A stretch of DNA of 64,000 nucleotides from Pseudomonas lutea (GCF_000759445.1 NZ_JRMB01000004.1:248001-312000), one strand, 5' to 3'; shown: positions 8,115-17,582, counted from the stretch's first letter. The notes: a model not told the origin generated them from the sequence alone. Made by a program: numbers and translations.

Positions 8115-8475
8115 ACGCGTTCGCCAGCAAGCCGGCTCCTACAGACCGTATCCGGCCTCGAGGGTGTAGGAGCGCGCTTGCCCGCGAAGGCGGTGTGTCA
8201 TCCAACGCAGTAACCAGCGAAACTAACGCGTTCGCCAGCAAGCCGGCTCCTACAGACCGTATCCGGCCTTGAGGGTGTAGGAGCGCGCTTGCCCGCGAAG
8301 GCGGTGTGTCATCCAACGCAGTAACCAGCGGAATTAACGCGTTCGTCAGCAAGCCGGTTCCTACAGACCGTATCCGGCCTCGATTTATCAGCGACCTCAA
8401 GACCGTATCTGATGCGCCCCGAAGAACCGGTGTAGGAGCGCGCTTGCCCGCGAATGCGGTGTGTCATCCGCAAAG
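8115..8475. repeat. 111-bp tandem REP-pair array between FecR and receptor genes
   Basis: The sequence starting acgcgttcg recurs at 8115, 8226 and 8337 (period exactly 111). Each full unit contains two different REP halves: gccggctcctacag (as at 8131 and 8242) and gtaggagcgcgcttgcccgcga (near 8166 and 8277). The third unit diverges after about 45 bases, and a further gtaggagcgcgcttgcccgcga copy follows at about 8432. The array fills most of the 585-base gap between the anti-sigma gene and its receptor gene. Confidence 0.85.
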
Positions 8476-8551
8476 TAGCTGGCGGGCCTGACCCGTTCGG
8501 CAGCTAACCAGCTCGTTGCTCTGTAAAACCCGGCTCCTGGCGCGCCTTGAT

Positions 8552-9544
8552 TCACAGTGCAGTGGACGGTTTTTTATCGCTGCCCACCACCGTCACCCAC
8601 CATTGCGTTCGCGCTTCGATCTGCACCGGCAGCGTAGGCGTCAGTGCCTTCAGTGCCAGGTCGGTATTGGTCAGCGGGAAGCTGCCGGTGATCCGCAGGT
8701 CAGCAACGTCCTTTGCCACGCCCAGATGGCCTTGGCGATAGCGGGCAAGCTCGGCAATCACGTCACTCAATCGAGCGTTGTCGACCACCAGCATGCCGCG
8801 CATCCAGGCACCGGTGCCGGGCGTGAGGGCAACCATCGGCCCGAGGCTGTTGCGATGAATCAGCATCTGTTGGCCCTCGTTCAATACCTTTTCATGGTTT
8901 GAGGCCTGAGGATGCGCGGCAACAGCAGATTGCAACACGCTCAGCAGCGTGCCGTCGGCCTGACGTTTGACCAGAAAGCGGGTACCCAGCGCGCGCATTT
9001 GTCCGTCTTCGGTTTCGACGATGAACGGGCGCCGATCGTCGTGGCTGCCGGTTTCCACGAAGATTTCCCCTTCTTGCAGTACGACCCTGCGCTGCTTGTC
9101 ATCGAACTTCACATCCAGCGCGCTGTGGGTGTTGAGCCGAATCAGGGTGTTGTCCGACAGCCGAATGGTGCGCTGCTCGCCGGTGGCAGTGCGCAGGTCC
9201 GCCAGCCAGTAATCGACGGGCAATAGGCGATCCCCCAGAAACAGCGTCAGGCCCAACCCCAACGCAGCGCTCGCCACCCCGCGACCCAGTTTGCGAAGAC
9301 GTGAGCCCATGCCGTCGCGGGAACGCAAAAGCGCCGAGCGCGCCGGACCGGTGGTGGCGGCGAAACGCTGGTCTACCATGCCCAATTGCAGCCACGCGCG
9401 GGCATGTTCGTCGCTGGCGGCGTACCACTTGGCAAACTCTTCGCGCTCGGCTTCGCTGCCCCGGCCGCAGTCCAGACACAGTTGCCAGGCGATGGCGGCG
9501 TCCAGCACGTGTGAAGAAACAGGGCGGGTGGAAATACGGCTCAT
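8552..9544 (-). CDS. fiuR: FecR-family sigma regulator (FiuR-like)
   Basis: A 330-residue inner-membrane regulator of the FecR family. The N-terminal cytoplasmic domain (DUF4880, about 10-60: AIAWQLCLDCGRGSEAEREEF AKWYAAS) binds the ECF sigma factor. One membrane segment follows near residue 95-115 (VASAALGLGLTLFLGD). The periplasmic FecR domain (about 125-225) shows TATGEQRTIRLSDNTLIRLN and the family GTRFLVKR segment. Start MSRISTRPV at 9544 overlaps the sigma gene stop by 4 bases (ATGA). It would sense ferrated-siderophore binding through the receptor STN domain and release or activate the sigma factor. Confidence 0.9.
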   Translation of the reverse strand: MSRISTRPVSSHVLDAAIAWQLCLDCGRGSEAEREEFAKWYAASDEHARAWLQLGMVDQRFAATTGPARSALLRSRDGMGSRLRKLGRGVASAALGLGLTLFLGDRLLPVDYWLADLRTATGEQRTIRLSDNTLIRLNTHSALDVKFDDKQRRVVLQEGEIFVETGSHDDRRPFIVETEDGQMRALGTRFLVKRQADGTLLSVLQSAVAAHPQASNHEKVLNEGQQMLIHRNSLGPMVALTPGTGAWMRGMLVVDNARLSDVIAELARYRQGHLGVAKDVADLRITGSFPLTNTDLALKALTPTLPVQIEARTQWWVTVVGSDKKPSTAL

Positions 9545-10059
9545 GTCGGCTCGCCGTACAGGGCGATGTAGCACTGGCGCATCCCTTGTGCGAGGTACTG
9601 GCGCACGCGAGGTACCGAGACACCGAGCTTCGCCGCGATCTCTGCGTGACTCATGCCGTCGAGGCGGTTGTACAGGAACGCCGCTCGCGCCTTGCTGGAA
9701 AGCTTGCCCAGCAGGCAGTCGATGGTTTTAAGGTCTTCAAGAATCAGTTGCTGCTCTTCCACCGAAGGCTGTTCGCTCTCGGGGATAAGCATCAGCTCGT
9801 CCAGATACGCCTGTTCCAGGGCTGCGCGACGGAAGTGATCAAACAACAGGCCCTTGGCGATCGAGACGAGGAAGGCCCTTGGCTCGCGCGGTTCGGCCAG
9901 CTGTGCGCGGCCCAGCAGGCGCATGAACGTGTCCTGGCTGAGGTCTTCGGCGCGATGAGGGCAGGCAACGTTGCGTTTGAGCCAACCCAGCAGCCAGCCG
10001 CGGTGGTCGCGATAGAGCGTTCCGACGAGCTGCTGCTGAGGGCTTTGAAGTGACGACAC
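9541..10059 (-). CDS. fiuI: FecI-type ECF sigma factor (FiuI-like)
   Basis: A 172-residue iron-starvation ECF sigma factor. Region 2 (about 8-75) contains LYRDHRGWLLGWLKRN, AEDLSQDTFMRLL and EPRAFLVSIAKGLLFDHFRR. Region 4 (about 105-165) contains LPxKARAAFLYNRLDGMSHAEIAAKLGVS-type sequence, with the HTH near VPRVRQYLAQGMRQCY. The GTG at 10059 is preferred: an ATG at 10176 would put a Fur-like site inside the coding region and add a non-homologous leader. It is first in a sigma/FecR/receptor set read right to left. In this family it transcribes the receptor gene when the cognate ferrisiderophore is present. Confidence 0.88.
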   Translation of the reverse strand: MSSLQSPQQQLVGTLYRDHRGWLLGWLKRNVACPHRAEDLSQDTFMRLLGRAQLAEPREPRAFLVSIAKGLLFDHFRRAALEQAYLDELMLIPESEQPSVEEQQLILEDLKTIDCLLGKLSSKARAAFLYNRLDGMSHAEIAAKLGVSVPRVRQYLAQGMRQCYIALYGEPT

Positions 10060-10086
10060 AAGCACACCGGAGAGAACAGAGGGGCT

Positions 10087-10105
10087 AACGAGAATTGTTC
10101 GCGAT
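10087..10105. promoter_or_regulatory. Candidate Fur box upstream of the ECF sigma gene
   Basis: aacgagaattgttcgcgat matches about 14 of 19 positions of the AATGAGAATnATTCTCATT form of the Fur site. It lies 28-46 bases upstream of the proposed GTG start of the sigma gene, as expected for an iron-repressed promoter, and supports that start. Confidence 0.55.
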
Positions 10106-10230
10106 TGTGTCAGAGTGGCTGAATGCTGGCAATTGCCGCTTGTAGGAACAGGCTCAACGGCTGATGTAAGAAGCAACCACGCAGGTTGTCATCCCAAGGC
10201 AACTGTCCTGTCGGCGCCCGGCCAACGCTG

Positions 10231-10953
10231 CTAGAACGAATGCACTTGCTGCTGTCGTCGCCACTTCGCCAGGCCCTGCTCCAGTTGAGCGGGGCTTTCG
10301 ATTCCCACCCGCCTGGCGTGGCTGAAGAGGATCAGCGCGAGCTCGGCGGTCACCAGTGCATCGGCGCTGGCGTGATGGCGCTCTTCAGCATGCAGGCCGA
10401 AGAACCGCGTCCAGTCGTCCAGCCCGGCCTGCCGCAAATTTGCGTTCGGGCAGATAAAGGGAGCGATATGAGCGACGTCCAGAAACGGATGCAGCAGGCG
10501 ATGGCCCAGGCTTTCCTTTAATGCGCGGCCCAGCATGTGCTCGTCGAACGCAGCGTGAAAAGCCAGCAGCGGGCTGTCGCCGACAAAGGTCATGAAATCG
10601 AGCAGGGCGTCCACGGGTTCGCTGCCGGCCGCAATCGCGCTTGGTCCCAGACCATGAATCAGCACGCTTGGGCTGAGCTTGTGGTCGGTGCGCATCAGTG
10701 TGCGTTCGAACTGCTGGCTAAAGTCGATGGCGCCGTCTTCGATGACCACGGCGCCGATCGACAGCACCTCATCACGGTCCAGGTTCAAGCCGCTGGTCTC
10801 GACATCAACCACCACCCAGCGTTGCTGGCGCAGCGTTCGCTGATCCAGTACGCCGGGCCCGGACAAGGCGCGCAGGCGCAGCTGCTGCTCAGTCGTCAGT
10901 TCTGGCGCCACGTTGCGTTTGGAGGGATTGAGCCAGCGGAACAAATTCATCAT
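10231..10953 (-). CDS. 3'-5' exonuclease, DnaQ/PolC-epsilon type
   Basis: A 240-residue DEDDh exonuclease. Exo I is VVVDVETSGLNLDRDE (about residue 45), giving the first catalytic Asp and Glu. Exo II is LAFHAAFDEHMLGRAL (about 130) with its Asp. Exo III is HHASADALVTAELAL, giving the DEDDh His and the last Asp. Start is MMNLFRWL (10953 or 10950), 7 bases after the upstream stop. It follows the cNMP/CBS/DUF294 gene so closely that they must share a transcript, a pairing common in Pseudomonas. Probably a nucleic-acid trimming exonuclease; the physiological substrate is unknown. Confidence 0.85.
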   Translation of the reverse strand: MMNLFRWLNPSKRNVAPELTTEQQLRLRALSGPGVLDQRTLRQQRWVVVDVETSGLNLDRDEVLSIGAVVIEDGAIDFSQQFERTLMRTDHKLSPSVLIHGLGPSAIAAGSEPVDALLDFMTFVGDSPLLAFHAAFDEHMLGRALKESLGHRLLHPFLDVAHIAPFICPNANLRQAGLDDWTRFFGLHAEERHHASADALVTAELALILFSHARRVGIESPAQLEQGLAKWRRQQQVHSF

Positions 10954-10960
10954 CAGTCGC

Positions 10961-12895
10961 TTAGAATTGGTAGCGCAGAGTGAGGCTGGTCTGCAGCCGC
11001 TGCGCCTGGCGGAATGACTCACGCAAAATGCGCCGGTCCAGATGGTTGAGCACATCCGGGTCTATGCGATTGGAGTAAGGCAGGTTTTGCCGACTCTGCT
11101 GCTGGTGTTGCTGCATGCGGGTTTGCTGAATGAAGTGGTAGGCCTCTTCGTATGCAGCCCCGTCCAGCGGGTCGATCACCTCTCTGGCAACCAGTTGCCG
11201 CAATCGCTCAAGCGTATTGTTTGCCTCGACGCCGTTGGCTAAAGCGAGTAACCGCGCACCGTCAACGAACGGCGTGAGCCCTTGGGTTTTCAGATCCAGG
11301 GTGTCCTTTTCGGTGCCTTTGCGCGCCACCACGAAATCCTTGAAACGCCCGACGGGCGGGCGCTGGCGCAATGCGTTGTCAGCCATCAGGCGCTGAAACA
11401 AGGCATTGTCCGCCACCTGCGCAAGAATGCTGTGACGCAATTGGTCTGCGCCGCTTTCATCGCCCCAGACCGCGCGCAGATCGAAATAGATAGAGGACGA
11501 CAGCAGGTTCTCCGGCGTGGCTTCGCGTATGAACGCGCCGAACCGCCGCGCCCATTCGACGCGCGACAGGCACAGCTGCGGATTGCTCGCCATGATCCCG
11601 CCCTTGCACAGGGCGAACCCGCACGCGGCCAGGCTGTGGTTGATGCGCTCGGCGATGGGCAGCAGCCGACCCCGAATCTCGGCAGCTTCGGCAGCGTCCT
11701 GCGCTTCGAACAGGATGCCGTTGTCCTGATCGGTGTAGAGGGTCTGCTCGCGTCGGCCTTCGCTGCCAAAGCACAGCCAGCTGAACGGCACGCCGGGGTC
11801 GCCTTTTTCTTCCAGCGTCAGCTCGATGACACGGCAGACCATATGGTCGTTGAGCAGAGTGATGATCTGGGTAATTTGCGTGGACGAAGCACCGTGGGCA
11901 AGCATGCGGTCCACGAGCTGGACAATGTCGCCGCGCAGGTTGGTCAGGGCGTCTATGCGCGACGCACTGCGAATGGTACGCGCCAGATGCACCAGGTCGA
12001 CCCGTTGCAGGGAGAACAGATCGCGCTCCGAGACCACGCCGCACAGGCGCTGGTCCTTGACCAGGCAAACATGAGCGATGTGGCGCTGGGTCATCGCAAT
12101 CGCGGCGTCAAACGCACTGGCGTCCGGGCTCAGGTAAAAAGGAGAGGGGATCATGCTGCGTTCGATGGGCTGGCCAAAGTCGGCATCGACGTTCGCCACG
12201 ACCTGACGCAAGTCGCGCAGGGTGAAGATGCCCAGCGGCGCTTTGGCCTCATCCACGATGACAATGCTGCCCACTTGCTGCTCGTCCATCTGCCGGACCG
12301 CTTCGCGCAATGGCGTATCGGGCGAGCACGTCACCGGGTGACGCATTGCCAACTCGCCCAGGCGGGTATTGAGTGAATACTGCGTGCCGAGGGTTTCCAC
12401 CGCCTTCTGCTTTACTTGCTGATTCACTTGATCGAGCAGGCTGCTGACCCCGCGCAGGGCAAAGTCGCGGAACTCGCTGGAAAGCGCGAACAGCTTGATG
12501 AAGGCGTGCTTGTTCAGTTGCAGGCAGAAGGTGTCTTCGGCAGCCAGATGCTCGGTGCGCGTGGCACGTTCGCCGAGCAGTGCGGCCAGCGGAAAGCACT
12601 CGCCCGTGGTGATTTCAAAGGTGGTCTCTGTGCCGCGTTTTGCAGAATGTGGACGCTCGCCGACTACGCGCCCTTGTTTGACGATGTAGAAATGTTCTAC
12701 TGGCCCATCGCTAGGCTTGATGATGCTCTCGTCTGTAGCGTAGAAACGCAGCTGACATTGCTCGACAAGGTAGGCCAGATGAGCGCTTTCCATCTGGTTG
12801 AACGGCGGGAATTTCTGCAGGAACTGCATCGTGCCGTGAATGTTCTGCAGAACGGCTGTTTTGCCTGCCTGGGTAAAAGCGTCCGCTTTGCTCAT
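10961..12895 (-). CDS. cNMP-binding / CBS / DUF294 nucleotidyltransferase-like protein
   Basis: A 644-residue multidomain cytosolic protein. Order: a cyclic-nucleotide-binding fold (about 25-145, FYIVKQGRVVGERP and FPLAALLGERATRTEHL). Then a pair of CBS domains (about 175-300, starting MRHPVTCSPDTPLREAVRQM and MIPSPFYLSPDASAFDAAI). Then a DUF294 nucleotidyltransferase-like domain (about 330-470) with WLCFGSEGRREQTLYTDQDN, the GSxGR...DxD signature. Last a C-terminal DUF294-associated substrate-binding domain. The full GSEGR and DQD residues are present, so catalysis is possible. Such proteins are thought to be nucleotide-responsive uridylyl/adenylyltransferase-like regulators; the target is unknown. 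Operon partner: the DnaQ-like exonuclease. Confidence 0.85.
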   Translation of the reverse strand: MSKADAFTQAGKTAVLQNIHGTMQFLQKFPPFNQMESAHLAYLVEQCQLRFYATDESIIKPSDGPVEHFYIVKQGRVVGERPHSAKRGTETTFEITTGECFPLAALLGERATRTEHLAAEDTFCLQLNKHAFIKLFALSSEFRDFALRGVSSLLDQVNQQVKQKAVETLGTQYSLNTRLGELAMRHPVTCSPDTPLREAVRQMDEQQVGSIVIVDEAKAPLGIFTLRDLRQVVANVDADFGQPIERSMIPSPFYLSPDASAFDAAIAMTQRHIAHVCLVKDQRLCGVVSERDLFSLQRVDLVHLARTIRSASRIDALTNLRGDIVQLVDRMLAHGASSTQITQIITLLNDHMVCRVIELTLEEKGDPGVPFSWLCFGSEGRREQTLYTDQDNGILFEAQDAAEAAEIRGRLLPIAERINHSLAACGFALCKGGIMASNPQLCLSRVEWARRFGAFIREATPENLLSSSIYFDLRAVWGDESGADQLRHSILAQVADNALFQRLMADNALRQRPPVGRFKDFVVARKGTEKDTLDLKTQGLTPFVDGARLLALANGVEANNTLERLRQLVAREVIDPLDGAAYEEAYHFIQQTRMQQHQQQSRQNLPYSNRIDPDVLNHLDRRILRESFRQAQRLQTSLTLRYQF

Positions 12896-13128
12896 GACCG
12901 ATACCGCTTGTTTTTATAGGCTCCATGGTCGACCGCTTATCGGGCAGTGCCCATTGGACGTAAGTCTTAGGTGACTGCAAAGGCATTGGCTGGCATCGAA
13001 CGAAGGTGTAAAACCGCAGCGATGCAATTCGCGCGTGGCCCAAAGGCCCGGCATGAAGCCGAAAGGATGTGCAGCGTATCAATCGCTTGCGCTGTCAGAA
13101 TTGGAGTCGACAGGAAGATGAGACGGGT

Positions 13129-13575
13129 ATGTTCGATCACAGTATTTTAAGTGATGAAGAGCGCGAAGCCCTCAATGAGGTGATGCTCGCGCCTCCGTCA
13201 CAATCGCCACAACGGGTGTTGATCGTCGACGACGACAAGGATGCTCGGGAAGTTCTGGCCGAAATTCTCAGTCTCAATGACATCAGCTGCATCACCGCCG
13301 CCGGCGGTACCAGCGCCATGCATTTGCTGCAGACCCGACCTTCCATTGCGCTGCTGATCACGGATCTGCGAATGGCGCCGTGCGACGGCCTGGACTTGAT
13401 CCGTCGAGTGCGTGAATCGGACCGCGCGGAGCTGCCAATCATTATCGTGTCGGGCGATGCGAACGTACGTGACGCGATCGACGCCATGCACCTGAGCGTG
13501 GTGGACTTTCTGCTCAAGCCGATCAACACCAAGCAGCTCTTGCGGCTGGTGAAACGCGAACTGGGGATGGCGTAA
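13129..13575 (+). CDS. Stand-alone receiver-domain response regulator
   Basis: A 148-residue protein consisting almost entirely of a CheY-like receiver preceded by a 28-residue leader (MFDHSILSDEEREALNEV). Acidic pocket Asp34-Asp36 (LIVDDDKDAR), phosphoacceptor Asp79 (LLITDLRM), Ser108 (IIVSGD) and Lys130 (FLLKPI) are all in place. There is no output domain. The ATG at 13129 is chosen; the upstream frame adds a non-homologous leader. No histidine kinase is adjacent, so its partner is elsewhere. It is divergent from the cNMP/CBS/DUF294 gene. Confidence 0.85.
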   Translation: MFDHSILSDEEREALNEVMLAPPSQSPQRVLIVDDDKDAREVLAEILSLNDISCITAAGGTSAMHLLQTRPSIALLITDLRMAPCDGLDLIRRVRESDRAELPIIIVSGDANVRDAIDAMHLSVVDFLLKPINTKQLLRLVKRELGMA

Positions 13576-13697
13576 CTCGTCGTTCCCGATCAACTGCAGC
13601 AGCGCGCTTGCCCGCGATTGCGGTGTTTCAGCGCCGGTAATTGCGCCTGATGAAATGCTTTCGCGGGCAAGCGCGCTCCTACAATGCGCAGGCAATG

Positions 13698-13733
13698 AAA
13701 AGGCGGTGTGCCTGATGGAACACCGCCTTTTTT
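13698..13733 (+). terminator. Intrinsic terminator after the response regulator (first repeat copy)
   Basis: aaaaggcggtgtg, a 9-base loop and caccgcctttttt form a strong hairpin with a 6-T run. Because the 5' side also starts with A residues it can act in both directions. Near-identical copies lie at about 13913-13938 and 14106-14140. Confidence 0.8.
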
Positions 13734-14342
13734 GGTGGATACGGCGCCCGCCGCGTTGAGGGGCTATGGAGCCGGGTCGACTGTGGAACCCGAACAACTG
13801 TAGGAGCGCGCTTGCCCGCGATTGCGGTGTTTCAGCGATGGTGATTTCGCCTATGAAATGCTTTCGCGGGCAAGCGCGCTCCTACAATGCGCAGGCAATG
13901 AGAAAGGCGGTGTGCCTGATGGAACACCGCCTTTTTTGGTGGATACGGCGCCCGCCGCGTTGAGGGGCTATGGAGCCGGGTCGACTGTGGAACCCGATCA
14001 ACTGTAGGAGCGCGCTTGCCCGCGATGGCGGTGTTTCAGCGACGATGATTTCGCCTATGAAATGCTTTCGCGGGCAAGCGCGCTCCTACAATGCGCAGGC
14101 AATGAGAAAGGCGGTGTGCCTGATGGAACACCGCCTTTTGTGGGTATGTCCATCGCCGTGTTGAGAGGCTATAGAACCGGGTCGACTTCATCCGACCGCA
14201 ATCGACTGTACAAACGGATCGACTGTAGAACCCGATCAACTGTAGGAGCGCGCTTGCCCGCGATGGCGGTGTTTCAGCGACGATGATTTCGCCTATGAAA
14301 TGCTTTCGCGGGCAAGCGCGCTCCTACAATGCGCAGGCAATG

Positions 14343-14377
14343 AAAAGGCGGTGTGCCTGGTGGCAACACCGCCTGTT
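14343..14377 (-). terminator. Probable terminator of glcB (fourth repeat copy)
   Basis: Read on the minus strand, GGCGGTGTTGCCACCAGGC closes with ACACCGCC and then TTTTC, starting 27 bases after the malate synthase stop. On the plus strand the T-run is broken (TGTTC), so this copy is directional towards glcB. Confidence 0.7.
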
Positions 14378-14403
14378 CTATGGGCACGACTTACGCGCCT
14401 TTT

Positions 14404-16581
14404 TTAGGCTCCGTTTTTAGCCTTGTATTCCCGACGGCGGCGGTGCAGGACCGGTTCGGTGTAGCCGTTGGGTTGGCGGGTGCCTTCGATTACCAGCTCG
14501 ACCGCTGCCTGAAACGCAATGTTGCTGTCGAAGTCCGGCGCGAGCGGGCGATACAGCGCGTCGCCGGCGTTCTGACGGTCTACCACAGGCGCCATGCGCT
14601 TGAGACTTTCCATCACCTGCTGCTCGCTGACCACGCCATGTCGCAGCCAGTTAGCGATGTGCTGGCTCGAGATGCGCAGCGTGGCGCGGTCCTCCATCAG
14701 ACCGACATCGTTGATGTCCGGCACCTTCGAGCAGCCGACACCCTGGTCAATCCAGCGCACCACATAGCCGAGGATGCCCTGCGAGTTGTTATCCAGCTCG
14801 TTCTGAATCTCCTCCGCCGTCCAGTCGGTGTTCGGCGCCAGCGGAATGCTCAGAATGTCGTCGACCGATGCGGCGGTGCGCTGGGCGAGTTCGGCCTGGC
14901 GTGCGAACACGTCCACCTTATGGTAGTGCAGGGCATGCAGCGCGGCGGCAGTGGGCGATGGCACCCAGGCGGTGTTGGCGCCAGCCAGCGGGTGGGCGAT
15001 TTTCTGTTCGAGCATCGCGGCCATGAGATCAGGCATGGCCCACATGCCCTTGCCGATCTGGGCACGGCCTTGCAGCCCGCATTTCAGGCCGATGTCGACG
15101 TTGGAATTCTCGTAGGCAGCAATCCACTTCTCGGCCTTCATCTGCGCCTTGCGCACGACCGGGCCGGCTTCCATTGACGTGTGGATCTCGTCGCCGGTGC
15201 GGTCGAGAAAGCCGGTGTTGATAAACACCACCCGCTCGCTTGCCGCCTGGATGCACGCCTTGAGGTTGATGGTGGTGCGACGCTCCTCGTCCATGATGCC
15301 GACCTTCAGCGTGTTGCGCGGCAGGCTCAGCACGTCTTCGATGCGCCCGAACAACTCGTTGGTGAACGCGACTTCCTCGGGGCCATGCATCTTCGGTTTG
15401 ACGATGTAAACCGAGCCGGTGCGGCTGTTGGCGCGGGACGTATTGCCGTTGAGGTTGTGAATGGCGGCAAGGCTGGTCAGCAGGCCGTCGAGAATGCCTT
15501 CCGGCACTTCGTTGCCCTGATTGTCGAGAATCGCATCGATGGTCATCAGATGACCCACATTGCGCACGAACAACAGGGAGCGGCCATGCAGCGTCACCGG
15601 CTCCCCGGCGGGCGAGCTGTACACGCGGTCGGCGTTCATGGTGCGGGTGAACGTAGTGCCGGCCTTGGCAACGTTCTCGGCGAGATCACCCTTCATCAGC
15701 CCCAGCCAGTTGCGGTACACGACCACTTTGTCATCAGCGTCGACGGCGGCGATCGAGTCTTCGCAATCCATGATGGTCGTCAGCGCAGCCTCCATGAGCA
15801 CGTCTTTGACGCCGGCAGGATCAGTCTGGCCGACCGGGCTCGCTGGATCGATCTGAATGTCGAAGTGCAGGCCGTTGTGCTTGAACAGTAGTGCGCTCGG
15901 CGCCGACGCGTCCCCCTGGAAGCCGATGAGCTGCGCATCATCGCGCAAACCGGTATTGCTGCCGCCTTTGAGGCCAACGACCAGCTTGCCCTCAACCAGC
16001 TTGTAAGCGGTCGAGTCAACATGGGAGCCCGCCGCCAAGGGGATGGCTTCATCCAGAAACCCTCGGGCGAACGCGATGACCTTGTCGCCACGGGCTCGGT
16101 TGTAGCCTTTGCCTTTTTCCGCGCCGCCGGCTTCGCTGATCGCGTCGGTGCCATACAGCGCGTCGTACAGCGAGCCCCAGCGGGCGTTCGAAGCGTTCAG
16201 GGCAAAGCGCGCGTTCATCACCGGCACCACCAATTGCGGGCCGGCCATGCGTGCGATTTCTTCATCGACGTTTTTCGTGGTGATCTGAAAGTCCGCTGCT
16301 TCCGGCAGCAAATAGCCAATATCGAGCAGGAACGCCTTGTAGGCCGCTGCGTCGTGGGCGTTGCCTGCGTGGGCTTGATGCCAGGCATCAATGCGGGCCT
16401 GGAAATCATCTCGTTTGGCGAGCAGGGCTTTGTTCTTCGGCGCGAGCTCATGGATGAGCGCATCGGCGCCGGCCCAGAATGCAGCCGGGTCGATACCAGT
16501 GCCGGGGATGGCTTCGTTGTTGACGAAATCCAGCAGGACTTTGGCGACCTGAAGGCCACCGACTTGAACGTGTTCAGTCAT
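14404..16581 (-). CDS. glcB: Malate synthase G
   Basis: A 725-residue protein, the normal length for the monomeric G isoform. It condenses glyoxylate and acetyl-CoA to malate in the glyoxylate/glycolate pathway, in the cytosol. Family blocks visible include [28 protein letters not shown], the glyoxylate/Mg region [12 protein letters not shown] with the conserved Arg and Glu nearby, [18 protein letters not shown], and the C-terminal [28 protein letters not shown] stretch with the catalytic Asp. Start [10 protein letters not shown] at 16581 has GAGG about seven bases upstream. It is transcribed alone, towards the REPIN array, which supplies its terminator. Confidence 0.96.
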   Translation of the reverse strand: MTEHVQVGGLQVAKVLLDFVNNEAIPGTGIDPAAFWAGADALIHELAPKNKALLAKRDDFQARIDAWHQAHAGNAHDAAAYKAFLLDIGYLLPEAADFQITTKNVDEEIARMAGPQLVVPVMNARFALNASNARWGSLYDALYGTDAISEAGGAEKGKGYNRARGDKVIAFARGFLDEAIPLAAGSHVDSTAYKLVEGKLVVGLKGGSNTGLRDDAQLIGFQGDASAPSALLFKHNGLHFDIQIDPASPVGQTDPAGVKDVLMEAALTTIMDCEDSIAAVDADDKVVVYRNWLGLMKGDLAENVAKAGTTFTRTMNADRVYSSPAGEPVTLHGRSLLFVRNVGHLMTIDAILDNQGNEVPEGILDGLLTSLAAIHNLNGNTSRANSRTGSVYIVKPKMHGPEEVAFTNELFGRIEDVLSLPRNTLKVGIMDEERRTTINLKACIQAASERVVFINTGFLDRTGDEIHTSMEAGPVVRKAQMKAEKWIAAYENSNVDIGLKCGLQGRAQIGKGMWAMPDLMAAMLEQKIAHPLAGANTAWVPSPTAAALHALHYHKVDVFARQAELAQRTAASVDDILSIPLAPNTDWTAEEIQNELDNNSQGILGYVVRWIDQGVGCSKVPDINDVGLMEDRATLRISSQHIANWLRHGVVSEQQVMESLKRMAPVVDRQNAGDALYRPLAPDFDSNIAFQAAVELVIEGTRQPNGYTEPVLHRRRREYKAKNGA

Positions 16582-17052
16582 TACTTGCCTCACTCTGCTC
16601 AGCTATCTGCGCTGTAATCGCCAGCGCTCTTATTGTTAAAGCCATCGACGTCGCTGTGTACCCCTCCAGATCATGCCCCTTGGGCGGCTGGGCAGGGCGG
16701 CGGACACCTGAAATGAAGCGTTTAATACAGGTGGCGACCGGGCAGGACGTCAGTCAAGGCATCGGTCCGACATTTATGTAGTGAACGCGGCGCGATACTA
16801 CATCATGAGTTGTGACGTGAAAATCCAGACTGAACGCTGCCCTCAGTGGCCGGACTGCAAGGTCCGGCCAGCAGCCGATCAAGATGTTCTCAAAGAACTT
16901 ACAGATTGTTCCAGAGAATTATGCAGATCGTACACAATAAATCAGGAGGCGCTTTCGGAGCGGCGATACGGCTAGCGTGCCTATACTCGCTGTCACCGGA
17001 CCTGAACGTTAAATCAGACAGGTCTCCGTGCATGCCAATAAAGGAGTCGTTT
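16582..17052. other. Intergenic region between glcB and gcvR
   Basis: About 470 bases separating divergent genes. It must hold the promoters of both. A TATACT hexamer at 16982-16987, about 70 bases upstream of the gcvR start, is a plausible -10 element. No repeat, RNA structure or convincing small gene is visible. Confidence 0.4.
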
Positions 17053-17571
17053 GTGGATCATCTTATCGTCACGGTATCGGCGCCGGACAAACCAGGCGTC
17101 GTCGAGCAACTGGCAGCCTGTATTGCAGAACACGGTGGCAATTGGCTGGAAAGCCGTATGTCCCATATGGCCGGCCAGTTTGCCGGGATTCTGCGGGTCA
17201 GCGCCCCGGCCGATGCGCATCAGCCACTGCGCAGCGCCCTGGAGGCCCTGGCGGCGCGAGGCATCCGTGTGCTGTTTGCCGAGGTTGCGCCCGAGGCTTC
17301 CCCCGAGTGGAAGCCAATCACCATGGAATTGGTGGGCAACGACCGCCCCGGGATCGTTCGCGACGTCACACGGGTGCTCACCGAGCAGGGCGTGAATCTT
17401 GAGCAACTGGTGACCAGCGTCGAGCCTGCGCCGATGAGCAGCGAGACATTGTTCCGTGCCCATGCTGTGCTGGGGTTGCCGTTAGAGCTCTCGCTGGACA
17501 CCTTGCAGCAGCGCCTGGAAACGCTGGCCGATGACTTGATGGTGGAACTGCATCTCTCCGGCGAAGAGTAA
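17053..17571 (+). CDS. gcvR: Glycine cleavage system regulator GcvR, tandem ACT domains
   Basis: A 172-residue protein with two ACT domains: about 2-75 (DHLIVTVSAPDKPGVVEQLA) and 90-165 (ITMELVGNDRPGIVRDVTRV). It has no DNA-binding domain, as in GcvR, which acts by binding the activator GcvA. The GTG at 17053 has a perfect AAGGAG (17041-17046) six bases upstream; an ATG at 17032 would place that ribosome site inside the gene. It is monocistronic, with a strong hairpin immediately after. The role in glycine/serine control is family-based. Confidence 0.85.
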   Translation: MDHLIVTVSAPDKPGVVEQLAACIAEHGGNWLESRMSHMAGQFAGILRVSAPADAHQPLRSALEALAARGIRVLFAEVAPEASPEWKPITMELVGNDRPGIVRDVTRVLTEQGVNLEQLVTSVEPAPMSSETLFRAHAVLGLPLELSLDTLQQRLETLADDLMVELHLSGEE

Positions 17572-17582
17572 AGCGTCGGTCA

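Larger units (their letters stand above)
13598..14377. repeat. Four tandem REPIN + terminator units
   Basis: The REP core agcgcgcttgcccgcgat recurs at 13601, 13805, 14009 and 14247 (periods 204, 204 and 238). Every unit has a REP, about 40 bases of spacer, the inverted REP (tcgcgggcaagcgcgctcct), gcgcaggcaatga, and then a hairpin ggcggtgtgcctg...caccgcc. Units are joined by gctatggagccgggtcgac-type linkers; the fourth has a 34-base longer linker. The hairpins of units 1 and 2 end in TTTTTT, unit 3 in TTTTG and unit 4 in TGTTC. No ORF in it resembles a protein. Confidence 0.92.

Noticed and set aside
11282..12376. 364-codon plus-strand open frame opposite the cNMP/CBS/DUF294 gene
   Set aside because: Antisense shadow; the opposite frame has four recognisable domains.
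14062..14286. Small open frames inside the REPIN array
   Set aside because: They repeat with the array and encode translated REP sequence, not a protein.
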